Shown in pieces: positions 44,752 to 57,498 of a stretch of 64,000 bases of DNA. The stretch comes from Ooceraea biroi (taxonomy: Eukaryota; Arthropoda; Insecta; Hymenoptera; Formicidae). The DNA lies in NCBI RefSeq assembly GCF_003672135.1, contig NC_039515.1:5766001-5830000 (forward strand), in the 5' to 3' direction. The first letter of the stretch is position 1. Every line of letters begins with the position of its first letter. The notes under the pieces are model-generated. The model was given only the letters and a program-made list of their open reading frames with translations. It was not told the origin of the DNA and did no database searches. A program made the translations under genes and the position numbers.

Positions 44752-46041
44752 TATTGGGTCGTCCGGAAAGTTCGTGCCGATTTTGAAGGAAAATTCAAAG
44801 GCAACATTTTTTTATGTCGATAAAGATTTATTGACTTATGTATGCACCGTTTTGTTTCACAACCTTTGTCCATCTTTCACGCAACTGGAAGATTCCATTC
44901 TCCCAGAACTTCTTAGGTTTCTCGGCGAAAAACTCCTCAAGGTGGTTTTTTATGTCGATCAAAGAGTTGAAGTTCTTGCCGCTAAGAGAATTTTGCAAAG
45001 ACCTAAATAAGTGAAAGTCTGAAGGTGCAATGTCTGGTGAATACGGTGGGTGAGGTAGCACATCCCAGCCAAACTCCAACAATTTTTGTCGGGTGGTCAA
45101 AGAAACATGAGGTCTGGCATTGTCCTAATGGAACACGACGCCCTTCCTATTAGCTAATTCTGGACGTTTTTCCTGAATCGCTGTCTTTAATTCGTCCAGT
45201 TGCGAGCAGTACTTATCTGCATTTATCGTTTGGTTGTGTGGTAGGAGCTCATAATATAGGATTCCTTTCCAATCCCACCAGACACAGAGCATGACCTTTT
45301 TTGGATGAAGGCCGGCTTTCGGAGTGGTTAATGCTGGTTCATTTCGCTTACCCCAGGATCTTTTTCGTTCTACATTGTTGTAAATGATCCATTTTTCGTC
45401 ACCCGTCACTAATTGCTTCAAAAATGGTACGTTTTCGTTGAGCTTGTACAGCGAGTCGCAGATGGAAATGCGATCCATTAAATTTTTTCGGCCAAATTAT
45501 GCGGAACCCATACATCATAGCGACTTACGTAACCAAGCTTCACTACATGATCGTGGACAGTGGTTTTCGATATTTTCAGTATCTCTGCTAATTCACGTGT
45601 CGTGTAGCGCGGGTTATTCTCGATCAGTGTCTTGATTTGGTCATCATCATTAGTAGAGGGTCTGCCCGAGCGTTCTTGGTCTTTAAGGGTTAAAATCACC
45701 AGCTCTAAACTTAGCGAACCACTTACGTACGGTTCTTTCAGCTAAAGCGCCTTCTCCGTAAACAGAACATATCCAATTTGTTGCTTGTGAGGCATTTTTG
45801 CCTTTCCGGTAATAGAAAAGCATCAAGTGTCTAAAATGTTCTTTGTTTTCTTCCATCTTCAAAAGAGTACAAAACTGACACGAATCAATTAATCTGAAAC
45901 AACTTTTTTCCTAAAGATGCGTTGAAATGTCACCTTTAAGCATATGTATATAAATCGTATGTTTTCAATAACATTGATATATTCAGACATGTCCAACGCC
46001 ATCTATTAAAAATCGGCACGAACTTTCCGGACGACCCAATA
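44752..46041 (-). mobile_element. Mariner transposon, mellifera-like, defective (family G copy)
   Basis: Inverted ends TTGGGTCGTCCGGAAAGTTC start at 44754 and end at 46039, with TA at 44752-44753 and 46040-46041. About 1.29 kb. Relatives in the window are the end at 1-156 and the partial copy at 63186-64000. Confidence 0.93.
44828..45856 (-). pseudogene. Mellifera-like mariner transposase, two frameshifts and one stop
   Basis: The start is ATG at 45856-45854. The first lesion is an extra base after GDFN (near 45692); the frame resumes as LKDQERSGRPST. The second is a missing base after NLAEK (near 45480); the frame resumes at MDRISICDSL. The third is a TAG at 45127-45125 in place of the second histidine of HHDNA. 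The catalytic motifs TGDEKWIIYNN, DNA and YSPDIAPSDFHLF are otherwise kept. The first two lesions are identical in the copy at 63369, so this family spread after it was already broken. Confidence 0.9.
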
Positions 46042-49000
46042 CATCTTTAGCCGCTTTGCGAATTAAGATTACGAACGGCATCGATTCTCGCGACTGATCC
46101 AAAATTTCGAAAATTCCACGCACCTCGAAATTTTACTATATTTCCAAAGAATGCCACCCTTATCTGTGTGTACCGTGTGTGTTAAACGCGTTCCTGCGTC
46201 CCCGTGACTTGACGAACTTTATCGGGGCTCGTTGACCCTTTGAAAGTTTCAGCAGAAATACTACCCGAATTTACGAACCCTCTTCCAAGGGGTCCTATAA
46301 TGCCTTGATGTGCGGGCTTTGGAGATTTCCGCTCCAGCAGCAACATCTACCACGAGGTGGAGAAAATTTAGGGCAGATGTCCCTCTCGCCGTGGCTTCCC
46401 TTCCGGCATACCGAAGCAACGAATCTACTGCAAAATGTAACTGAATCAACCGTGCGCTTTGATCTTCCCTCCGCCAACCCAGTCCTCGAGGGAGAGTCGG
46501 AACTGAACAAGATATCCCAAAATCGATGTGCGTGTTATTATTCTTGAATTTTAAGTATCAGATATCTACGCGCACCTAAGTGCCAAAAGTACCATTATTG
46601 TGAAAATGTGATTTTCATCTCAGATTCATAAATATCGGGAAACTTTGCTGCTGTGAATAATTTACTCAGGCAGCACCGGGATTCTATATTAATGAATTAG
46701 AGCTCGGAAAGAATAAAGGTTTCAAGAGAAAAACACTCCTGGAAAACTTGGTAAACTATAATAAATAGGAAAAGCAAGATTTTGATTTTACTTTGCTTAG
46801 AAAGTTTCATTTCATACTTTTCATCGTTTTGCGAAAAATTATAAGCAAATGTTGCTGTGCATAATTCGGTGACTAGCACCTGTACTGGAAAAAGGATATG
46901 AATATCTTTAACATCCTGTCGAAAGGCACTGTGAACGTTCACGCGTATGTCATATGGGCGAATGAGAGTCTCATGAAGAGCACGTGTTGCTACTTTCTCT
47001 TCCGATGGCGAGATTACGTCGCCATAAACGCGCCCCCGAGATAAATTCGTCTCTGAGAGAGAATCGAGTAGAGCTAGCGGAACATTCTTGTGCGCCCGAG
47101 AAACGAAAATGAGGCTCTAGCTTGGAGGGTGAATTATGATCACAGACAACGCGGAGATGTAGACGAGATATTATCGCGTGGCACTGCGTAAACTGTGTAA
47201 TAATACACGCCTGAATCTTTTATTAATTTATTAATTAAAGAAAGCAATACGATCAAAGTGTATGCGCGAAGAAAAGCCGGGCGCAATATCGCGTGAGATA
47301 AAAATCGAAAAGCTTCGCGAGAAGGATTTATAAATAAAAAAGCGCGAACGAATATGTACCAAAGAAATTTTTATACTGATATAATATTCGCAAAATATCT
47401 AAATAAAATTCCAAGTGTCCAATTCTGAGCGTAAAAATTCGGTGCTACCAAATCCAATCCAAATGCTCGTCCAATCGTTCCAGCGAATGTAAAGCGAACT
47501 TAAGTACATATGTATGGGGCATGTTACGAAATGGTGGCCAACGTGCTGATCGACGAGCGTAATTTCGGAATGTCCTTGGTACCGCTAATCCGACACCGAC
47601 ATCGAGAAGCCATTACACGTCTAACGAGGTCGTCGCTAGAAGAAACGATGTTGCGAGAGGTACGGGCTTATTTACGACGGAACACCAAAGTGGTATCGAG
47701 CATCCTCGATGTGTCCCGAACGTGAGGAAGCATCCCCGTAAGCACCAATCACTGTGAAATTTTTTATTGCCCACGCCCCGTTGCCAGGTTTTGATTGGTG
47801 CGTTTTTCGGCTCAACGCTGCGCCGAACAATGAACGAGCAATGCCATTTGCAACGTATTGCCAATCCCGATAAAGAGCGTAAATCTGGTACACAGTGACA
47901 GGCCTCCCGTAATCGGATTTCGACGCTTCCTTTGCACAATTCAGGATTCATTTTTTCATCCATATACGCACATCTCACTATCTTCTTTTAAAATAAAGAA
48001 ACGTAAAATAAAAGCAAACTATCTTTCCTGCTGCCATTAAGTTAATTGCTATTTATTTATTTTCTAAACACGAATATTTATGCATTCAAGAGTGAAAACG
48101 TAATGATCGTTCTCAATTTTGGAGCTTCCTTTAAATTTGCGTTTCCTTTAAACCCAAAGGTTTAAGCGCAAAGGTCCCATCCGAGTTTCAACAAGTCGCG
48201 GCACGAAAATTCGGGGAAATCGCGTGTTTGAGATATTCCAAAAATGTCGCTGCTGACGCAGGAGGATGCCGTCACAAAGGCCTCCATGGGGAATTCCATT
48301 GCGGAAAGCGAACAGGCGACTCGCGATGCGTCGCCGGTCGTGCTCTCGCGTTGTCACTTTTGCGCTTTTGATGCTTTTGCACGTACACTCAATCACCAGT
48401 TTCGCATTGTTTCGCAATGTCGCCCCGCGTGAACATTTTACCACGGCACGGCGAGTAAACGAGCGACGAGATTTCGTCGCGTTTGTGCCCGATTCTTTGG
48501 CACTTTGCCGGTCACGTACCATGCAAATCGGTCGCGCCCGTTGTTTCTCCCGAGCAAATTGTCGCCTCGCGCATTATGCACGCCCCGAAAACGTGATAAC
48601 GTTGCGCCAGTCGTGATAAAGAAAGCCTCCGCAAGACTCGAGTTCGCCAACTGCGAACTTCAACGTCCGCCTGTTGATTATTTCCGCGGATCTCAAATCT
48701 TTCCCGATCTTCCTTATCCTAATGCCGTCGTGTTCTTTTTTGCCAAACGCTCTGAGAAGATCTGAACCACGACGTGGCTTGAACATCAAGAGATCAAAAG
48801 ATGATGAAACCCGGCAATGCTAACGCGCTTCTTGTCTCGTAAATCATCGAAGATTTATCGAGACACGGGGAGGGGGTGGCACCCAAAACGCACGACGAAA
48901 AAGGTTTACGTCGGAGAAGGTCTCCTCTTGAATTATAAAAGTCTTTCGCCTTGTCTCCCGCTGTTTCCGGTGTTTTCGTGAAATTTTTACTCTCGCGTAA

Positions 49001-49705
49001 ATATCTATACTCGACTGTCATTTTCCTGTGACGGTTAGACTATTTGCTGCATATTTATCAGTGAAAGTAAGACACGCATAATTAAACGGCAGCTCGGAGC
49101 AGTTACGTAGCTTCCTCGGAATTTTATTAAATCCCAGGACACATTTTCGGGCACGTTTTCTTTCCCCTTGCGCGCGGACGAGTAACTTGTACGTATAAAT
49201 CGCCGCGTACCGCGGACAGAGTGTAACACCACCGCGGCTGGCGAATCGGGGTCAGCACGGGGGTGTGTAGAGACCGCTTTCCAATCCGTACCGCGTACTA
49301 CGTCTGCGAAGGTCGGGGTAGATTGGCCCGCAAAGCCGAGCGAGCGAGCGAGCGAGGGTGCGATTAAGGATTGGCCAGGCGCCAGCCGCGAGGCGTATTA
49401 TCCGTCTTCTCGGCGCGAGGATTAAATTCACGGCCATGTTCTCCTTTCCTCTCTCATTCTTGACGCTCCAGGACGGATGTATTTATGGCGGCGACTCCTT
49501 CGTCTCTCTCTCGCTCTCTTTCTCTTTCTTTCTCTCTCTTCCTCTCTCTCCGCTCCGAGAAATTAAATTTATCGACTTGCACCGGAATCTTAATCCGCGC
49601 GTTTATCGGCATTCTTACCTCTGACAGTGATGCGACGGCGACTCGTCTGACGATACAAAAAGGGACTTCTACAATTCGCAATCTATTTTCTACATTTGTT
49701 ATATA
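46042..49705. other. 3.7 kb stretch without recognised genes or repeats; simple tracts at 49338 and 49500
   Basis: (GAGC)n at about 49338-49356 and a CT-rich tract at about 49498-49560. The region 48150-48790 is CpG-rich with overlapping chance frames on both strands. No supported gene. Confidence 0.45.
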
Positions 49706-49897
49706 TACAGGGTGTCCCATGGGAAGTTGCTGAAACTAATCAGCTGTCATTTTTAAACGTATGCAGTTACTGAAAAAACAAAAATTGCCTTGGAAAGAGG
49801 AAAGTCTGCAGTTTTTAATGGGTATAAATAAAATTTAGCAAAATGTTTGTATATCAGTTTATTTTATTAATGAAAAATATGCTAATAATCAAGTAAG

Positions 49898-51095
49898 CTA
49901 ATGATAAATATTTTCAAAGTGTGCACCATCTGAATTTGTACAAAACTCAATTCTTTTACGAAAACTTGTGAAAACTTTTTCTAACGTGTCGTCTTTAATG
50001 TTGCTGACGACCTTTTTAATAGCTACTACTAAATCTGACACCGTTTCTGGATTTCCGGCATAACAATGGTCCTTAATGTATCCCCAAAGAAAGAAGTCAC
50101 ATGGATTTAAATCCGGCGAGTACGGTGGCCATTCTAGCCCCCCCTGGGCAAATTTGGGGTATCCCAGACCGATGACTCGATTGCCATAAACTTTATGGAT
50201 TGTTTCGAAGACCTCCTGGGTTCGATGTGGTGGTGTCGCTCCATCCTGCATGAAATGAAATCCTCTGACCAGGCTTCTTTTTTTTGCATGAGGGAAGAAT
50301 TGTGTTTCGAAAAGCTGCTTGTAACTTTCACCAGTGACTGTTGATTCGAAGAATTGCAGATAAATTCCTTTTACCGAGATCGCAGCCCATGCTGTTATTT
50401 TTTGTCGATGTAAAGGTTTAGCCAGGGAAACGTTGGGATTTTCCGACCCCCAAAATTTATAATTTTGTTTATCAACATAACCATTTAGCCAGAAATGTGC
50501 TTCGTCCGTGTAAATTATCAATTTTGCATCAAGTTCTCCATCTTCAAACATTCCGTTTATCGTCTTGCAGAATTCCACACGTTTCGTCATAGCGCGTTTG
50601 GTTAGCAATTGATGCGATGTTATTTTATAGGGATGCATTTTCAGGAAATGTTTTAAAATCCTGTGTAACGTTGTTTTGGATATTTCAAGAGCTTGGGCAG
50701 CTTTCCGAATGGAAGAATTTAGATTCTCTTCAAAATACTTCTTAATATCTTCAATGTTTTCTTCTGCAGCTACAGACACAGAAGGACCTGGCATATCATG
50801 TCTACGGTCTTGGATAGTTCCATACTGCATAAAATTATCGATAATTCTGATAAAAATAACACAAAACATTATTTTAATGCAGATTTATTGCCAAAAAATG
50901 GAGTGACGTAACGCATACGTTTAAAGAAATAATAAATTCTAACCTTTTCAGCGTGTTTTCGCTCTTAACTTTATGTGTTCCGTATTTAGTACGAAACCCC
51001 CTGTAAGCATTGCTATAAACCTTTCCTCTGGAAAAGAAGCACTCGACAAGATACATCTTTTCTTCCGTCGTCAGATTACTCATTTTGACGCGCAC
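49898..51095 (-). CDS. Transposase, two exons, apparently intact
   Basis: Exon 1 is 51095-50944 (donor AAAAG/GTTAGA) and exon 2 is 50846-49898 (acceptor TTTTTATCAG). The 97-base intron contains in-frame stops, and the join makes an arginine codon and a continuous 366-residue protein (362 from the second Met). The N-terminus is a helix-turn-helix (MSNLTTEEKMYLVECFFSRG, FRTKYGTHKVKSENTLKR). A second helix-turn-helix is SSIRKAAQALEISKTTLHRI. The DDE nuclease has D165 in IIYTDEAHFWLNG, D252 in FMQDGATPPHRTQEV and D301 in YSPDLNPCDFFLWG. The spacing between the last two is 48 residues, wider than mariner (34), Tc1 (34, ending in Glu) or the DD41D type. No lesion was found. Intron prediction is from consensus only. 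Confidence 0.85.
50847..50943 (-). other. Predicted intron of the DD48D transposase
   Basis: A 97-base GT-AG intron, GTTAGA at the 5' end and TTTTTATCAG at the 3' end on the minus strand. AT-rich, with a pyrimidine stretch only moderately developed. Removing it is the only way to keep both conserved segments in one protein. Confidence 0.75.
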
Positions 51096-51231
51096 GGACT
51101 TGCATCTACCACAACCAGAATAAAACTGCGGACACTCAGATGAACGACCGTTAACCGTAAGATCCTTTCTGAAGTCATGGAGGGGAGAACCAATCGTTTA
51201 CTTTCAGCAACTTCCCATGGGACACCCTGTA

Positions 51232-53043
51232 TATCGCATTTCCTGATTGAGATTGTCGGCAGCACGTTGATCGATTACCGTAGAAATTTAGTCGTAGTTA
51301 GTCGCGAGCTTATTAAATTCCGCGGTCACAGTGCCAGTTTCCTTTCCTCATTCACTGCAATTGAGGCCAGTGAACGCATCGTTACACCCCATAATGGAGA
51401 ATGCTCGTTTATTGAAAGCGCGTCGCAAACAGCTGGCCAGAATGCGCGTCCGTCTTTGTCATTCTCTTGTGTCGCCCTCTTCTCGATCGCATCCGCGCGG
51501 ACACAAAAGCTGCCTCGCAAATAAGACCTTCATCGCTCGCGAGAGACCGATCGAGTCTCGTGACTTTTTCATAGACGCATCTCGCAGTTCTCTCTGCTTT
51601 AATCGCGCGCCTCTCCGCTTCGCAAATAGGAATCGACCTCGATCCGGCGGTGACTTCCACCGACTTCCACCACCATCCCTGAAAATTATCATTCCATATA
51701 CGTCTTATTCACGTACGGTATAAAACGTACCAGTCGATTCCGAAATAGAAATCGACTCCTGGCTTTGACCCGGATTCGACCAATTTCTGCGCTCGTTTAT
51801 GCTATTGTTTCCGCCGAGATTATCGCATTTGCATCTGCGATTATTACATCTGCGATGTAAAAATATCACGTTTCGTTCTAAAAACCTGGTATCCGGTTTT
51901 AATCGCGCACATAATAGCTATTAACAGATAACTGCAACAACGAGATCATAGAGTCAACATAACTGTGTAAATGGAATAATACACAATAATACCTATATAC
52001 GTATCCCTATAATGTATCTTTGACAATATAAATGTACAGAAGTTGGAATGAAAAGTAAATAGATTATTGGTTTTCATGTATCAATAAGGGATACAATAAA
52101 TCCGATTTAAAACGGTAAACATTTTTTTCTACAATCTGTTGCAATAATTTTCCATCAAACTGGATATTCTCAAACTGCTTTTCTACGTATATCTCTTTCA
52201 ATGTGTACTTATTTCCCACTGCAATATTTCCTTCGGAACTTATTCTCTTCCTCGAAAATAATGCCCGAGTTTGAAAAGTAGGAACGATATCTCCAATCTT
52301 TCTATTTCTGCAACCATCTTTTTTCAGGAACCAACTTCTGTGCAAAAGTTTATTCTCCCATCTTGACACATATTCTTCTCACGTACAATCACCTCCTTTC
52401 AAGTTACGTACTTCGTACCTCGTGTATCGTTTCGAGGAACTCGATATATCTATAAATGGCGCGTCACTGGAGAGAACGGCGGAATAATTATAGAACGGGG
52501 TGTGTTGATCCCACTGCAACCGGCTGTAACTTGTACATCCGCATTCTGCCGAGACACAAAGCCGCAGAGCTCCGTTTAGAGATTGCCCTTAGGCTTTTCA
52601 CTGGGTCCCCGCTGCTTCGACCCAGATTCAAGTTCGCCATCCCCCAACTCACAGGGCGGATCCGCTTTTCAGCGATTAATCCTACGACAAACCGCGGAAA
52701 CGGGCGGCAATCCGGCTCGCGTGTCCTCTCGAGGCTTCTCCGCGTTCGTAACGAGAGTACAATTTGCAGTCGCGCGAATTTTGCAGCGTGGCGACGATTG
52801 CACTTATGGCGAGCGGTCGGAATCGGAGAAATAACTCACTTTGACTTTGCCGAGCCAACCAGGAAAATAAAAGAGGCGATAATCCCGCGAGCAAAGCGGC
52901 AAATAATCACGTTTCGTTCTTTACAAGCAGCATCGGGGAATGAATGGAACTGACGGGAATAAATGTAGTACGAGAGAGAAGAAAAAAGTATGAGAGAGGC
53001 TAAAACGGGACAAATGAGATAGTTTGTGCGCACATCTGCAAAC
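51232..53043. other. No gene or repeat recognised
   Basis: CpG-rich at 51330-51700 and 52450-52950, AT-rich between. Chance frames on both strands, no domain. Confidence 0.5.
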
Positions 53044-53230
53044 TATTGGGTTGGCCAAAAAGTAATTGCGTTTTTTTCCAATAGATGGACATACATGTCT
53101 TGAAACGTAACTAACTTCATTCTAAACCGCAAATTCATTATGTAGGTTAACAACCCACGGTTCAAGCTTGTTTTAGAAGAAGAAAGCACACGATTTCGTT
53201 AACAATTGTTTGTTTGCCGTCGATTTCAAA

Positions 53231-54256
53231 ATGGAAAATCAAAAAGAACATTTTCGTCATATTTTGTTTTGTTACTTCCGAAAAGGGAAAAACGCTGTGC
53301 AAGCTCATAAAAAGTTATGTCATGTATATGGCGAAGATGCTTTAAAACTGCGGCAGTGTCAAAATTGGTTTACTAAATTTCGATCTGCAGATTTTAATGT
53401 GAAAGATGCACCACGCTCAGGAAGGCCAATCGAAATTGATGATGACAAAATAAAGGCACTGGTCGATTCCAATCGGCGTTTAACGACACGAGAGATTGCT
53501 GAGAATCTTAACATATCGAAATCGAGTGTTGAAAACCATTTAAAACGACTTGGATACATTAGTAAGCTCGATATTTGGGTAGCACATGAGCTGAAAGAAA
53601 TTCATCTCACTAAGCGTATTGACATCTGCGATTCTCTTTTGAAACGTGAGGAAAATGATCCGTTTTTGAAACGTATGATAACAGGCGACGAAAAATGGAT
53701 CGTCTGCAACAACGTCAAACGAAAAAGATGGTGGAGCAAGCGTGATGAACCTGCTGAAAGCACTTGAAAAGTAGATATTCACCAAAGAAAGATTATGCTG
53801 TCAGTCTGGTGGGACTTTAAAGGTATTGTGTATTTTGAGCTGCTTGCGAGGAATCAAACCAGTAATTCAGACGTATACTGTCGTCAACTGGATAAATGAA
53901 ATGATGCCATCAAACAGAAACGTCGAGAATTGGTGAATCGCAAAGGTGTTGTGTTTCACCATGATAACGCTAGACCACGTACAAGTTTGGTCACTCGTGA
54001 AAAATTGTTGCAACTTGGATGGGATGTGTTACCACATCCACCATATTCGCCAGACCTGGCACCATCAGATTACCATTTGTTTCGTTCTTTGCAAAACGCC
54101 TTGAATGGTAAAACCTTTACTGCTGATGAGGATATGAAATCGTTGTTGGAATTGTTTTTTGCTGAAAAAGATAAGAACTTTTTTGAGCGCGGAATCATGA
54201 AGTTGCCTGAAAAATGGCAAAAGATAATCAAACAAAATGGACAATATATTGTTTAA
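53231..54256 (+). pseudogene. Mellifera-like mariner transposase, first unit
   Basis: Starts MENQKEHFRHILFCYFRKGK. It has both helix-turn-helix units, a WVAHELKEIH linker and TGDEKWIVCNN. Stops: TGA at 53765-53767 after DEPAEST, and TGA at 53897-53899 after QLDK. The C-terminal half keeps HHDNARPRTSLV and YSPDLAPSDYHLF (DD34D). The first stop is shared with the second unit; the second is private to this one. Confidence 0.9.
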
Positions 54257-54477
54257 TAAAGTTTTTGTTTCCCATGAAAAATTCGCCTTTTATTGGGTTG
54301 GCCAAAAAGTAATTGCGTTTTTTTCCAATAGATGGACATACATGTCTTGAAACGTAACTAACTTCATTCTAAACCGCAAATTCATTAAGTAGGTTAACAA
54401 CTCACGGTTCAAGCTTGTTTTAGAAAAAGAAAGCACACGATTTCGTTAACAATTGTTTGTTTGCCGTCGATTTTAAA

Positions 54478-55514
54478 ATGGAAAATCAAAAAGAACATTT
54501 TCGTCATATTTTGTTTTGTTACTTCCAAAAAGGGAAAAACGCTGTGCAAGCTCATAAAAAGTTATGTCATGTATATGGCGAAGATGCTTTAAAACTGCGG
54601 CAGTGTCAAAATTGGTTTACTAAATTTCGATCTGCAGATTTTAATGTGAAAGATGCACCACGCTCAGGAAGGCCAATCGAAATTGATGATGACAAAATAA
54701 AGGCACTGATCGATTCGAATCGGCGTTTAACCACACGAGAGATTGCTGAGAATCTTGACATATCGAAATCGAGTGTTGAAAACCATTTAAAACGACTTGG
54801 ATACATTAGTAAGCTCGATATTTGGGTAGCACATGAGCTGAAAGAAATTCATCTCACTAAGCGTATTGACATCTGCGATTCTCTTTTGAAACGTGAGGAA
54901 AATGATCCGTTTTTGAAACGTATGATAACAGGCGACGAAAAATGGATCGTCTGCAACAACGTCAAACGAAAAAGATGGTGGAGCAAGCGTGATGAACCTG
55001 CTGAAAGCACTTGAAAAGCAGATATTCACCAAAGAAAGATTATGCTGTCAGTCTGGTGGGACTTTAAAGGTATTGTGTATTTTGAGCTGCTTGCGAGGAA
55101 TCAAACCATTAATTCAGACGTATATTGTCGTCAACTGGATAAATTAAATGATGCCATCAAACAGAAACGTCGAGAATTGGTGAATCGCAAAGGTGTTGTG
55201 TTTCACCATGATAACGCTAGACCACGTACAAGTTTGGTCACTCGTGAAAAATTGTTGCAGCTTGGATGGGATGTGTTACCATGATGTTACCACATCCACC
55301 ATATTCGCCAGACCTGGCACCATCAGATTACCATTTGTTTCGTTCTTTGCAAAACGCCTTGAATGGTAAAACCTTGACTGCTGATGAGGATATGAAATCG
55401 TTGTTGGAATTGTTTTTTACTGAAAAAGATAAGAACTTTTTTGAGCGCGGAATCATGAAGTTGCCTGAAAAATGGCAAAAGATAATCAAACAAAATAGAC
55501 AATATATTGTTTAA
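54478..55514 (+). pseudogene. Mellifera-like mariner transposase, second unit
   Basis: About 98 percent identical to the first unit by eye. Carries the same TGA after DEPAEST (55012-55014), so that stop predates the tandem duplication. Its own lesion is an 11-base local duplication near 55275-55290 (GTGTTACCATGATGTTACCA) that shifts the frame just before HPPYSPDLAPSDYHLF. Confidence 0.9.
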
Positions 55515-55591
55515 TAAAGTTTTTGTTTTCCATGAAAAATTCGCCTTTTATTTATATAAAAAAACGCAATTACTTTTTAGCCAACCCAATA

Positions 55592-57413
55592 ATAAGCCCA
55601 ACGTTCCGCGTGAATAAAACGTTAATTAATGCATTCGTGACCGACAGATAGACATGATCGATGAAGTTGTTAGCGATTCCAGAATTGCGTCCTGAACTCT
55701 ACGGGACTTCAGAAATAACTCCGAGCGATAGGTCAACGTCGTCGTCAAATTTCATGAAATTTTGAGGCGATCATCGGATTTTCATACGATTACCACTTTA
55801 ACGCTCCGTAATCTCGAACACGTCGAGTCTCCGAGTCTTCCAACAGAAATGAGAGAAGGATCGATAAACGGGGCGAAGATAGAATAAGGGCTTTCGCGTT
55901 TATACAATTATCAATAAATCAAGAAAGAGCACCTTTGAAAATTCGATGGAAGAAAGCCGGCCTGACATTTATAATGTGATTGCGGATATCGAAGATCCAA
56001 GTAAGAAGAATTCGAGGCTCTTGTGGCAATGCGGGTCGAAATGTTGCATCGCTGAAGAGAATAGAAAGGAAAAAAGAACCCGTTTCTTCCGTAACGTTGC
56101 GTGGAAATATTGAGTAACGCATCTGTCCTCGTTTAACGACAATAATTAAAAATTAAAATGAAAAACGCCAGCGCGATACGCGTGCTAAATGAACCTGCCA
56201 TATCGGGTTTTGTGTAACTTTCCGTCGAACGATCGATTCGTTACACAACGACGTATCGTTACATATTGACAGATGGCTCGCTATTACTCGAACGAATATT
56301 TTATTTTCGGAGTGCTGAGAACTTTTCGAATAATCCCGCAATAGGCTAGCGTGTGGAGGGTTGATCCATCTCGCTAATTCAAGCGAGGGTGAGCCGCGAT
56401 CATTCGACGCATTAATTTTCATTCGCGTGCTTGCTCAAGACAAAATCGAGAAGCGCGGGGTTGTAAGGAGCTATGTCTTTCCATACTCGCAGAAGATATT
56501 TTCAATATTATCGTATCATCTACTGTGTATCTAAATTAATTACATTTATTAATTTTCCAATCTATTTTTTATGATTATTGTGTGTGTGTGTGTGTATGCG
56601 CGTGTCTGTAGGTTTGATAAATTCCACGAAGTTTCATTTTGTTTATGAAATTTTCGAAGAAAATCGAAAGAACTGATATGTAAGTATTATTATTACGATC
56701 AAGGGTGAACCATCGACATGTGCGATGATGGAGCCAAAAATATACACACGCATGTGCATGCGATTCGGCCAAGTATAGAAATCAAACGTTGCGGTTGAAC
56801 TGCACTTACGTCGAATTTCGTCTGTTATATCGAAACATTCATCAAACGTTTCCTTTACATCGTCTGTGTGCAATACAAACATATGTAGGTGTATGCATTA
56901 CACGCGCTACATAGCACAAAACACATGCATACATATGCTGCATATGGACTGCGCTTTCAAACATTATCTACTGCTAGCTACACCGAGCCAAACACGCTAA
57001 TTAACGATCTGTCAGTTAACCGGACCTTGTACCTATGCACACTTGCGTCTTTGTACCTTCTTTCAATTCCCGAGATGCCAGATGCGGCTAATGAATTTAC
57101 TGCGACAATCGAGCGTTAAATCGTTCCTCCAAGATTGCGCAAACTCTCAAGTCCAAAGACATTCGGATGGCGCATAAAAATCGAGGCCGGAACTTTCAAC
57201 GTGACTAAAAAAGCATTTTCGAAACATTTCACAGAAAAAATGTAATAAAGTTTAATATACAAGACAAACAACCATTGTGTGTAGATTTCTTCCAATAAAT
57301 GTGGCCGCGCTTTGTCGCTGACGAGTTCTGCAAATAGCGCAACAAATTCCAACTAGCGGATGCTGCTTTCTAACCAGAGAAATTAAATGAAGGACTGTGT
57401 TACTGGAATGACG
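55592..57413. other. No gene recognised; GT microsatellite near 56579
   Basis: (GT)n at about 56579-56594. The rest is unremarkable CpG-moderate DNA without domains. Confidence 0.5.
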
Positions 57414-57498
57414 TATTGGCTTGATCGAAAAGTCCGTGCGAATTTTTTTCCGATAAAATTCAAACGCAAAACTTTATGCTAATTCTTAATAAAGCTTT

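Larger units (their letters stand above)
49706..51231 (-). mobile_element. Complete TIR transposon with a two-exon DD48D transposase (family H)
   Basis: Inverted ends TACAGGGTGTCCCATGGGAA continue into GTTGCTGAAA, with TA at 49706-49707 and 51230-51231. The element is 1.53 kb and carries one transposase on the minus strand whose two open segments are joined by a consensus intron. The first 12 terminal bases match those of the DD41D-type elements at 6176 and 39028, but the internal sequence is different. Confidence 0.9.
53044..55591 (+). mobile_element. Tandem dimer of a mellifera-like mariner (family I)
   Basis: The left inverted end TTGGGTTGGCCAAAAAGTAA starts at 53046. A second identical start is at 54293. 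The only right end, ACTTTTTAGCCAACCCAA, finishes at 55589. TA is at 53044-53045 and 55590-55591. The first unit (about 1.25 kb) stops about 40 bases short of its own right end and runs straight into the second unit after the shared string ATTCGCCTTTTA. Confidence 0.92.

Noticed and set aside
49898..50869. Treating the 323-codon ORF as a complete transposase starting MFCVIF
   Set aside because: Its first seven codons are intron sequence. The conserved N-terminal helix-turn-helix is in the upstream segment, and a GT-AG join restores one continuous protein.
52456..52953. 165-codon plus-strand frame
   Set aside because: Arginine-rich translation of CpG-rich DNA, with no domain and competing frames on both strands.
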